Virus record (IMG/VR): IMGVR_UViG_3300020411_001021
Coordinates: 1-26,451 of that record
Direction: 5' to 3' (one strand)
Source of the DNA: a virus
DNA: 26,451 bases
Below the pieces are notes generated by a model that worked only from the letters and a program-made list of their open reading frames with translations, did no database searches and was not told the origin of the DNA. A program made the position numbers and the translations under genes. Below are positions 9,301 through 18,000 of this stretch, piece by piece; positions within the stretch are counted from its first letter, which is position 1, and every line of letters starts with the position of its first letter.

Positions 9301-10467
9301 TATGATCAAAGGGTTGTTTTAGATACAAGTCAGAATGATTCAAATCAAGTATCTACATACACATATAATGTTGGTGATAGAGTTATAAGAAGTATTGAAA
9401 ACTCTAATAATAAAATTGCTAAAGTTTATGATTGGAATCCATATAATAGAGAATTATTGGTAACTTTTGAAGTTGATGAATTGGCATTTATTGATGCTGG
9501 TATACCTTCTACAGAAGATACGATTGTGCAATTTGATGCTGGCACTCCTGGAAGTGCAAGTTCATCATTCCAACCACATGTAATAGTAAATTCTGTTGGT
9601 GATGAAATTGTTGCTTTAACAGTACCAATTTCAACATTATCAGATAAGAAATTTGAAGATGATGATGAACAAGATGGTTTGGGAGATGGTATACCAGATC
9701 TTGTAAATACTGGAACTGCGTATGTCAATCAAATCAATCTTGATGGTGGTATTCATAGTTCTCTTTATGGTGTAGAAGAAACACAAGGTGGACAAAATAC
9801 TACTTTATTCCAGGTAGGAGAAAGTCTTAAAGATGGATCTACTCCACTTAAGTTTGCATCTGTTATTGAAGCAGGTGCTCTCAATGAAGGTAGACCTCAT
9901 AATGCTATAGTTGAAATTTTCGTTGATCCTCTTTACGGAAATGGATTAAACTTTAGTGTTAATGAAGTTGTTACTGGACAATATTCCCAAATCCAAGCAA
10001 CAGTAGTTTCTTGGGATAATGCTAGAAGTGTATTAACTGTAAAGGATATTGTCCCATATGATACTGGTGATGTTAATGTGGGTACTAATGGTAAGTTATA
10101 TTCATTCTCAGAAAATAGTACGGTAACTGATTTTATTGTACTAGATCCTGGAGCTGATTACACTCAGATTCCTACTATTGCAGTTGAGGATATTGGTGAT
10201 GTGCAAGCAACAGGAACAGTTAATATGACTACTGCTGGAGACCAAATTGCTTCTGTAACTATAACTAATGGTGGATATGGAATTGTTCCGTATGTAGATG
10301 GCACTTATAACCTACACCCAACCATAACTGTAACCAATGGTGGTGGAGATACCACTGGATCTGGAGCAATATTGCAAGCAGTTACTAGCGGTGAAAACAT
10401 CGTTGGTAATGGTGGAGCATCTTATAAAATCAAGTCTATTAACTATCAGACACAAATCAGATCCTAA
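6319..10467 (+). CDS. YHYH-domain virion structural protein with cupredoxin-like insertions
   Basis: 1382 residues. GxGY repeats lie at about 20-110. A YHYH-family domain follows: MANGVLL (about 185), a position equivalent to the YHYH signature that reads YYYQ (231-234), HSKILGMSFDGYPIYGPYGY (507-526), and LDEQNGIFASTPEYPNGTY through YPYIVGP (about 693-750). Between these blocks lie a 'GE.I'-type module (about 280-340), a cupredoxin-like domain with His401, Cys455, His458 and Met461, and a degenerate cupredoxin-like copy (about 560-690). Next come four GxGY repeats (778-920), a module with PGSGSIIVDQETISY and FTGLTRG (about 935-1005), a 'V..GE'-type module and two more GxGY repeats (about 1270-1360). 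The protein ends NYQTQIRS. It starts four bases after the preceding stop, so the two genes are probably co-transcribed. It lies just upstream of gp8, so a baseplate role is inferred. No enzymatic activity is predicted. Confidence 0.8.
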   Translation: MARTVPGSGAVIEPLFNKVFGIKAVKVIEGGKEYESADPPRLTITGCGTPTEEALLYPIIDDESGKIIHVRVLEPGLGYDPLRVSITPLQDTPNVVTSFDINRIWQSNPNSSTTGSFATDTDRLTIQTDGDPKPSNITTENLRVPGGGSTLTDDTFNQQFIYRGGKEVPNPALREFQRNKSVGVMANGVLLHTPEWGALGGAPTNFDIDTVKHGYLKSSDEFDGVIDTQQYYYQSSKLINQLAQDNGAFENGFIRPFTWKVKTETDNIMLNVVSTEENNGGTPIEVGRTVSVINGDGVAEIAKVVRDAGGVCTRVYLRLVGGTFSSNDRIIGSNGFYFTISGNPLAFPTGIFYIEFGPDAAEFGNFTPGEYYFAPEDIKVQRNYLIIWDQSDASNQAPMSHPMRFSTTADGTHNAGAVYYNSTGASGAPAADYENEYQALFIMNADETSRIYYYCAYHTHMSGYTGNEGYITFDSEIDNDPLPNDYYITDFYDDGGTPDYSRHANGHSKILGMSFDGYPIYGPYGYTNNTTIGRMTSSFRLKTGVEVDGNRPPQTTTGSVTHTITVSNGKFLIDGQLLEVLNLDRGKTYTFNLDDSSNDGYIGLFSTTEDGWHSTGQSTDIGDTSYLFSSGIKYFINGLEVQYQSYISGFTTATTRSIQYESKVDAPTVIYAFSYSGTEVGYRLVNNGYVMGDFTQDYIYEEGLGLLDEQNGIFASTPEYPNGTYCYFMTEDSSGNPVYPYIVGPKLYGAPTFEGDTLPTASTEFPFGAEGKVNINDGAIDFIKMVKTGDGYFGPTQATILGGEGTGATVTPTVQTVTGLTLLTDGRNFLTPPSLIFEGGGGQGATGAASIDVTGKITNISVVDPGEFYDEAPYILITGGGGLGAKAVARISQGSVIGVDIVDPGRGYTTEPNVIFQKLVDLKRKARARQSQASESFFLTGLLKAVTANDDTLYVKSTNAFPGSGSIIVDQETISYASKSEQKFTGLTRGVNFRYDQRVVLDTSQNDSNQVSTYTYNVGDRVIRSIENSNNKIAKVYDWNPYNRELLVTFEVDELAFIDAGIPSTEDTIVQFDAGTPGSASSSFQPHVIVNSVGDEIVALTVPISTLSDKKFEDDDEQDGLGDGIPDLVNTGTAYVNQINLDGGIHSSLYGVEETQGGQNTTLFQVGESLKDGSTPLKFASVIEAGALNEGRPHNAIVEIFVDPLYGNGLNFSVNEVVTGQYSQIQATVVSWDNARSVLTVKDIVPYDTGDVNVGTNGKLYSFSENSTVTDFIVLDPGADYTQIPTIAVEDIGDVQATGTVNMTTAGDQIASVTITNGGYGIVPYVDGTYNLHPTITVTNGGGDTTGSGAILQAVTSGENIVGNGGASYKIKSINYQTQIRS
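7360..7730 (+). other. Cupredoxin-like insertion with intact ligands
   Basis: A strand-rich segment contains LIIWDQSDASN, SHPMRFSTTADGTH and YYYCAYHTHMSGYTG. His401 (codon 7519), Cys455 (7681), His458 (7690) and Met461 (7699) give H-x53-C-x2-H-x2-M. The C-terminal loop resembles the amicyanin copper loop. Confidence 0.7.
7991..8380 (+). other. Degenerate cupredoxin-like insertion
   Basis: SNGKFLIDGQ, the NLDRGKTYTFNLDDSSN strand and LFSTTEDGWHSTG parallel the intact copy (WDQSDASN, RFSTTADGTH). The first His position reads Tyr601. The final loop reads YAFSYSGTEVG in place of YYYCAYHTHMSG, so the Cys, His and Met positions are all lost. It is probably a structural relic of the same fold. Confidence 0.5.
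8650..9075 (+). repeat. Four GxGY repeats
   Basis: The successive cores are MVKTGDGYFGP, LLTDGRNFLTPPS, VVDPGEFYDEAPY and IVDPGRGYTTEP. Each is followed by a GG.G.GA turn and an Ala-rich strand, with a period near 35-38 residues. This is the clearest array of this module in the window. Confidence 0.8.
10129..10400 (+). repeat. C-terminal GxGY repeats of the YHYH protein
   Basis: The units are IVLDPGADYTQIPTIAV and VTITNGGYGIVPY..., followed by TNGGGDTTGSGAILQAV. They come just after a 'V..GQ...A.VVSWD' module, so the two module types are adjacent here as they are at the fibre C-terminus. Confidence 0.65.
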
Positions 10468-10473
10468 AAGTCT

Positions 10474-10481
10474 GATAAATA
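10474..10481 (+). promoter_or_regulatory. Late promoter motif GATAAATA before gp8
   Basis: GATAAATA lies in the 50-base gap between 10467 and 10518. Its distance to the gp8 ATG is 36 bases. The octamer fits the NATAAATA late element. A purine patch, AAGAGG (10485-10490), lies between the motif and the start, but it is too far from the ATG to be the ribosome site. Confidence 0.65.
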
Positions 10482-10517
10482 AACAAGAGGATACCAAATC
10501 TTTATATATCGTAGGAA

Positions 10518-12050
10518 ATGGCAGCATTACTAACTGATCAATTTAGAATTTTTTCTGCACAGAAATTTATTAAGGCACTTGAAGGTCCAGTTGCGACCCA
10601 GAGTGATAGTGATGCTGGAGCTTCTAGAGATCGTCTATACATTTTTATCGGCAGACCACAATCGTGGGATGATGAAAACAACCCACCCCAAGCAGTAGAT
10701 TCTTTCCAAGAATTTTCATCAGCATATGATGATATGATTTCTTTGAAAAGGGTCTTGGCTTCTGACGTTGTGCAGGTTGTAAGACGAATTGACTGGGTTT
10801 CTCCAGAGCAGACTACAGGTGGTCTAGGTTTTACCTATGACATGTATCGTCATGATTACTCACCTAGTAAGACTGCATCTTCTGGTGCTACTAAACTGTA
10901 TGATTCCGACTTTTATGTTGTGAACTCACAGTATCAAGTATATAAATGTATCTACAATGGCACTTCTCCCTCGGATCCAAATGGTAAACCGTCAACGGTT
11001 GAGCCGACTGGTACTTCGACTTCTATTATTACTACTGGTGATGGTTATCGTTGGAAGTATCTTTATACCATTCCCGTGGCTTCTGTTTTGAAGTTTTTCT
11101 CTAATGATTACATGCCTGTTTTCATTAATGATGCTGTAAGAACAAATGCTGTTAGTGGAGAAATTGATACCGTTGTAATCAATGCTGCTGGTGCTGGTTA
11201 CAATAATGGTACATATGATAATGTACCTATTAACGGTGATGGCACAGGTGCTAGAGTTTCTATTGTTATAGATGGTGGTAAAGTCATCTCTGCAACAGTA
11301 ACCTCTGGAGGTACTGGATATACATTTGGTAAAATCAGTGTTGATACTATTACAGGAATCGGCACAGGAACAAACGCTGAAGTTGATGTCATAATTCCAC
11401 CTCCAGGTGGTCATGGTTACGATCCAGTCATTGAGATGGGTGGATATAGAGCTATGATTAATGCTAAACTCTCATATGATGAGGGTGCAGGTGACTTCCC
11501 AATTGATAACGATTACCGAAGAATTGGTTTAATTACAAACCCTCTTAAGTTTGGTACATCTGAATTAATTTCTGATCTAACAGTTTCAGGAACTAAAGCG
11601 GTTATTTTCCCACCTACTTTCCAAGGTAATTACATCCCTGATGAAATTATCACACAGTCTAGAATTGTTGGTGGTGTTAATGTTACTGCACGTGGAAGGG
11701 TTATTTCATGGAACGCAACAACAAAACTTCTCAAGTATTATCAAAATAGTGTTGATGGTATTTTCCCAGAAGTTACTGGTACTTTGAATGAGTTTGATGG
11801 ATCTAATCCCATCAATGGTGCTACATCAGGTGCTGCAGGGCAACCAGATGTTAACTTCCCAACTGTACCTAATACTTCTTCTAGGACAATCAATAACACT
11901 GAGTATGATCTTGGAATGAAATTTAATAATGGTTATGCGAAGTCTGAAATCAGATACAGCACTGGACAAGTGGTCTACATAGATAACAGACGCTCAATCA
12001 GTCGTGCAAACGACCAAGTAGAAGACATTAAAATCGTAATCGAGTTCTAA
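10518..12050 (+). CDS. gp8: Baseplate wedge protein gp8
   Basis: 510 residues, against 334 for T4 gp8 (length recalled). The T4-like core is clear at both ends and in the middle: SAQKFI near the start, LYIFIGRPQSWDDENNPP, VVRRIDW, GDGYRWKYLYTIP, FSNDYMPVF (about 194-202), RIGLITNPL (335-343), and VVYIDNRRSISRANDQVEDI at the end, matching the T4 'MIYMENR...DQTEEI' tail. gp8 is a homodimer in each baseplate wedge, contacting gp6, gp7 and gp10 in T4. The extra length falls in two places: GxGY repeats between FSNDY and ITNPL, and a 'V.ARGRVISW' module between ITNPL and the C-terminal core. The start is the ATG at 10518, preceded by AGGA with very short spacing. The next gene begins four bases after the stop. 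Confidence 0.95.
   Translation: MAALLTDQFRIFSAQKFIKALEGPVATQSDSDAGASRDRLYIFIGRPQSWDDENNPPQAVDSFQEFSSAYDDMISLKRVLASDVVQVVRRIDWVSPEQTTGGLGFTYDMYRHDYSPSKTASSGATKLYDSDFYVVNSQYQVYKCIYNGTSPSDPNGKPSTVEPTGTSTSIITTGDGYRWKYLYTIPVASVLKFFSNDYMPVFINDAVRTNAVSGEIDTVVINAAGAGYNNGTYDNVPINGDGTGARVSIVIDGGKVISATVTSGGTGYTFGKISVDTITGIGTGTNAEVDVIIPPPGGHGYDPVIEMGGYRAMINAKLSYDEGAGDFPIDNDYRRIGLITNPLKFGTSELISDLTVSGTKAVIFPPTFQGNYIPDEIITQSRIVGGVNVTARGRVISWNATTKLLKYYQNSVDGIFPEVTGTLNEFDGSNPINGATSGAAGQPDVNFPTVPNTSSRTINNTEYDLGMKFNNGYAKSEIRYSTGQVVYIDNRRSISRANDQVEDIKIVIEF
11157..11420 (+). repeat. GxGY repeats inserted in gp8
   Basis: VVINAAGAGYNNG, then GDGTGARVSIVIDGG, then ISATVTSGGTGYTFGK, then GTGTNAEVDVIIPP, and a final HGYDP. 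They fall between gp8 core blocks FSNDYMPVF and RIGLITNPL. T4 gp8 has a much shorter linker there, from memory of its sequence. Confidence 0.75.
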
Positions 12051-12054
12051 ACGA

Positions 12055-15000
12055 ATGGCACAAAATACCAATTTAAACGTCACCCCTTACTACGACGATT
12101 TCGATAAGGATAAGAATTTTTATCGAGTGCTGTTTCGACCTGGCTTCCCTATACAGGCTCGTGAATTATCAACAATGCAATCGATCTTGCAGAATCAGGT
12201 CGAGAATGTTGGTACGCACTTCTTTAAAGATGGTGCAATGGTCATACCTGGACAGGTTGGTTATGACTTAAACGTTAGTGCTATCTTACTTCAAGAGTCA
12301 TTCCTTGGTAGTGATGTTGAAACATATAGAGCACAATTAGATGGTGCTATAATTGAAGGACTGACAACAGGTATTAAAGCAAAGGTATTATATAGTATTT
12401 CAGCAGAGACTTCAGAGAAAGGTTATATTACATTATATGTTAAGTATATTGATTCTGGAGATACAACTTCAGAGTCTGCATTAAAGACTTTCCAATTAAA
12501 TGAGCAGTTAATATCAGATAAAGAAATAACATTTGGATCTACTCTTATTGAGGTTGGCACACCATTTGCTCAGTTGTTACCAGTAAATGCAACTGCTACA
12601 GGTTCTTCAGCATATATTAGTGAAGGTGTCTACTTTGTTAGAGGACACTTTGTTAATGTTCCTTCTAACTATCTAATTCTTGAACAATATAGTAATAATC
12701 CATCATTCAGGGTTGGTCTTGAAGTATTAGAATCTATTGTTACACCTGAAGATGATGAGTCACTAAATGATAATGCTGCTGGCACTTCAAACTATTCTGC
12801 ACCTGGTGCTCATAGATTTAAAGTATCTACTAATTTTGTTAAGAGACTTATTACAGATGAAGCAGATAAAGACTTCATTGAATTGTTAAGAATTAATAAT
12901 AGTGTTGTAGAAAATTTTGTTGAGAGGACAGCATATAGTGAATTAGAAAAATCTATGGCTCGTCGTACTTATGAAGAGTCTGGAGATTATGTTATTGATA
13001 CTTTTGATGTTAAAGCAAGGGAGCATTTAAATGACGGATTCAACAATGGTGTATACGATTCTGGAACAACTAGTCAGGATGGAAATGTCGCTGATGATGA
13101 AATGGTTGCTCTCGAAGTCTCCCCAGGAAAGGCTTACGTTAGAGGATATAGAACAGAGTTTATAACACCACAATATGTTGATGTAGAGAAACCAAGAGAT
13201 TTTGATTCTATTCAAAATGGTATCATTAATTTCAATCTTGGTAACTTCATGAAAATTTATGATGTTACTGGATGGCCTGAAATTAGTGGTGATGGTGTTA
13301 CTGATGCATATCAGATAGTTGAATTTTATGATGACTGGGCAGCTAATGCAACTGCATCTATTAAGTCAGGTGCTACCCTAATTGGTAGAGGAAGATTAAT
13401 TCAATTGCAGAAAGCAGTTACGTCAACTGCTAGTACCAATCCATTTGGGGGATCTGGTCCTATTGATGGTGTCTATGATATGTGGTTCTTTGATCCACAA
13501 ATGTGGACTGCATTAAACATTACTAATCCAGGAACATTTACTGTTGGAATGAGAGTAGTAGGTAAGACATCTGGATCTTATGGTTATGTTGCTAATATTG
13601 GTAATGGTACACATTACATATACTTAGAGCAAGTAACTGGTGGATTTACTAATGGTGAAATATTAGAAGTTGATGGTAGAGTATTTGGTACTTTAGAAGC
13701 AGCGTGGACATATAATATTACTGATGCTAGATCTGTATTTGGAAAAATTGCTGGCACTAACAATATTAGATTTGGTGCTAACCTTATTCTAAATGATGCT
13801 AAGGCTATTGAAGCATCTACTATAAATGTTGATGATACTACAGATGATGAAATTACTGGTTTCAGAACTAGATTTGATAAAGATCTACGTCCTGGTGATG
13901 TAGTTACTCCAGTTATTTCAAACTCTGAAGGAAATAATACACATAGAATTTTACGAGTTGATCCAACTGCTATTGGTGTAACAGCACAGAATAAGAAAAA
14001 TTCTGTTGCTGCAGCAGATGTTATTTTTAATTATGATGAGGAGACAGCTAAGATTGATGGTACATTAAAAGTTGGTACTGTTGCAGATGGAGATTATGGT
14101 GAATTAGTTAGGATGCGTCCTTTCATATTCCAAAAAGATTATCAGAATGGAGAACTATCTTTTGACTTACCAGAAGATGTGATGAAGGATATAAGTGATG
14201 AATCATTCTTTGTATACAGGAACTTTGCATCTAAAACTGTAACTACTGGATCTATTACATTTACTCTTCCAGAGACTGAAGCGTTTGCTGCAATGTCAGC
14301 TGAAAATTATATATTAACTGTTATTGCTGATGGTGGTGATACAACATGGACAAACGGAATGAACATTGATGTTGATTCACAGGCAGATGCTGGTAATTTA
14401 TCAATATCATTTGGTGCTCAAAATCAATCACTTTCTATAACTGGTTTAGGTCAAGTTGCTACAGTTACTTTAACAGCATTAGTATCTAAGAATACTGTTA
14501 CTAAGAAGTTGAAAACTGCTTCTAAGATGCAAGCGTTAAAGGTATATAAGACTAATGATAATGTAGATGTTCAACAAACAGGACTTGTTTATAGTAGTCT
14601 ATATGGTACTAGAGTTCAAGATGGTGATATATCTATGGGCATTAATGATGTTTATAAGATACATGCAATCTATGAATCATATGATGAAAATGATGCATCA
14701 CCTCCATACTTAACATTAACAGAATCAGTATTCTTTGGTACAGGAAAATTAATTGTAGGTAAAACATCTGGTGCTAGAGGAAGAGTTATTTCATTCCAAA
14801 ACACCACTCAAAAACTTTATTATGTTGCGATTAATGAGATTCCTTTCCTTAACGGAGAAATTATTGAGGGATATGATGCTGCTAATGATCCTATTACTGG
14901 AATTATAGATGATGATGAAGATTCAATTTTCCTTGGAAGTAAAGTAATTACAGATGAATTTGAGTTAGAAGCTGGAATGCGTACTAACTTCTATGATGTT

Positions 15001-18000
15001 TCTAGATTAACTAGACCAGGAGGAACAGTACCACCTAACAGAAGACTATTAGTTATATTTGATTACTTCATCCATGAAGCATCTGGTGATTATTTCTCTG
15101 CTGAATCTTATAGTGGTATTACATTTAAAGAGATTCCTAATTATAAATTAGATGGATCTATTAAGTATATTAGAGATCAGATTGATTTCCGACCTGCTGT
15201 TAAAGAGTTAAGAAATGGTACTGGTACTATAAGTGCTCCATATTATGTCAATTGTACTACATTTGACTACAACTCTAGAGTCTTTACTACTGCTGGTGGT
15301 AGCGGTGCTTCCACAGTCTTTGATATTATGCAAGTCAACTCTTCATTCAGAGCAGACTATAGTTGGTATCTACCGAGAGTTGATAAGTTATATCTATCCC
15401 ATGATGGAGATCTAAGAGTTGCTAAAGGTGTATCTAGTAAGTTCTTAATTCCACCACAACCAGTACAAAACTCAATGTTACTTGCAAACATTGAATATAA
15501 ACCATATGTTTTTGATCCTGAAAGAGATATTATTATTAAACCTGAAGTAATTCGTCGTTATACGATGAAAGATATTGGTGATATAGAAACACGTTTAACT
15601 AACGTTGAATATTATACATCATTATCAATGCTTGAATCTCAGGCAGATAATACTAAAACATATGATGAGAATGGATTTGATAGATTAAAGAATGGTTATG
15701 TCGTTGATGACTTTACCGATCATACAGTTGGTGATGTTTTAAATGTGGATTATAAGTGCTCTCTAGACTTTAGAGAAGGTCAGTTGAGACCACAACATTA
15801 TACTACAAACGTAGGATTACAGTATAATGATTCTGATTCTACAAATGTAGTTAGGACAGAAGGTAACGTTTTAATGCTTCCTTATACAGAAGAAGCGTTA
15901 GTGCAACAACCATATGCTTCTAGAACAGAGAATGTAAACCCATTTAACGTTTTCACTTTTATTGGACGTATTGATCTTCAACCTGCATCTGATGATTGGG
16001 TTGATATTGAAAGAATGCCAGCTAGAGTTGAGAATATTGAAGGAGACTTCTCTGCAGTGTCAAGAGACATGCAGGTTGATCAAAATGGTTTTGCTCCTAT
16101 TCAGTGGGGATCTTGGCAGACTAACTGGACTGGTGAAACATTAACTTCTACATCTCAGCGACAATCCACATCTGGTACTTATGGTATTGGTCGTCAGTTA
16201 GGTCGTGCAGGTCATGGTCAACGTCGTCAAGGTTTATTCTATCTACATGAACGTCGCACATTCCGTGTTGTTAATAATCAGGCTCGTCAAGGTATTAGAT
16301 CTAAAGTTGTGCCCAAAATTGAAAGAAAATCACTTGGTGATACAATCCTTTCAACAAGTACAATTCCTTGGATTCGTTCTAGAAACGTTGGATTTAATGT
16401 ATTCAGATTGAAACCACGTACTAGATTCTATGGATTCTTCGATGGAGTTGCAGTAACACCTTATATTACTCCAAAAGTAATTGAGATAATTAAAAACTCA
16501 ACAACAGATGCAAGAACAAATGAAACACCATTTGTTGTTGGTGAAACTGTAGTAGGTCAAAATTCAAAATGTCAACTTAAGGTAGTTGCTCCTAATGATG
16601 GATATACAACTAACCCATATGGAAAAGGAACAGAAACATTACCTGAAACATATGCATCACAAACAGAATATTTAAATCATGATATAACTGCAATTTCAGA
16701 AACTGTATCACCAGATTATTTTGGTAATATGCAAGTTGGTGAAGTATTAGTTGGTCAAACTTCTGGTGCTAGATGTGTTGTTAGAGAACGTCGTCTATTG
16801 ACAGATAACGTTGGTAATATTCAAGGTACTTTGTTTATACCTTCTCCTAAGAATGATGCTAATCCTCGTTGGGCAACAGGTACAAGAAGCTTCAGATTTA
16901 CTACTTCTGAGACTAACTCAACTATGACTGGTGCTGTAGATTCATCTGCACAAACCAATTATACTGCTTCAGGTACTACTCAAACAGTACAAGAGAATAT
17001 TCTTGCAATTAAGAATGCAGAGATTGTCCAAGACACTGTTAGTGAAGAAAGAGTTGTTGAGACAACTAGAACTGAAGAGCGTCAGATTGGTTGGTATGAC
17101 CCTCTTGCTCAATCATTTATTATTGAGAAAGAAGGTGGCACATTCTTAACAAGTGTTGAAATATATTTCCAAACAAAGGATACAAATATTCCTATCTCTA
17201 TGCAGATAAGGACTATGGTAAATGGATATCCAAGTAAGAGTATCCTACCTTTCTCTGATGTAACTATAAATCCAGAACAAGTAGAGATTTCTGAAAGTGC
17301 TGCTGTGCCAACTAAGTTTACCTTTAGAGCACCAGTTTATATTAAGTCATCTGTTGAATATTGTTTTGTATTACTATCCGACTCTAATGAATATAAGGTT
17401 TGGATATCTAGAATGGGTGATATAGACGTTACAGGAACAAGGACTATATCTGAGCAGCCATATGCTGGTGTCTTATTCAAGTCACAAAACGCATCTACTT
17501 GGACTGCTGATCAGTATGAAGATTTGAAGTTTAGTATCTATAGAGCAGAGTTTACTCAAACTACAGGTACTGCAGTTTTAAATAATACTGCTCAAGGAAG
17601 AGGAAATGGTGGAATTCATAGATTGGTTAATAACCCAATTCAAACTTTGAAACCAAAGACTTCCTTAACTCTACCTACAGGTAGTAACTATTCATTCTCT
17701 TTAGGTGCTAGATTAAAACAGGTTACTACTGGTGCATTGGCAACAGTATTGGACCATAACACTACACCTGATCCAGATACATTAACTGTTAATGAAGTTA
17801 GTGGAAACTGGTTAGTTGGTAGTGCTACAACTTACATGATTACATCATCTCAAACTAATGCTACAATTAGCACATCTGGTGTTTCAGGAACATTTGAAGC
17901 TGGTGACGTAGTTACTGGTGGTACTTCTGGTGCAGTAGGTGAGGTTGTTTCTTGGGATGCTGCTGGTAATTCATTGGTATTGAATTATGTGACTAAGGCA

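Noticed and set aside
6319-10467. Possible enzymatic role for the YHYH protein
   Set aside because: No catalytic motif is visible. YHYH and cupredoxin-like domains point to metal binding or structure only, and the YHYH histidines themselves are replaced.
10337-10537. Plus-strand reading frame overlapping the end of the YHYH gene and the start of gp8
   Set aside because: It is a shadow of the YHYH gene's C-terminal repeats and runs through the promoter gap; it has no recognisable protein features.
10992-11414. Minus-strand frame of 140 codons opposite gp8
   Set aside because: It has low-complexity Ser/Thr/Asn/Ile composition from antisense of repeat codons, and it lies wholly inside a confirmed gene.
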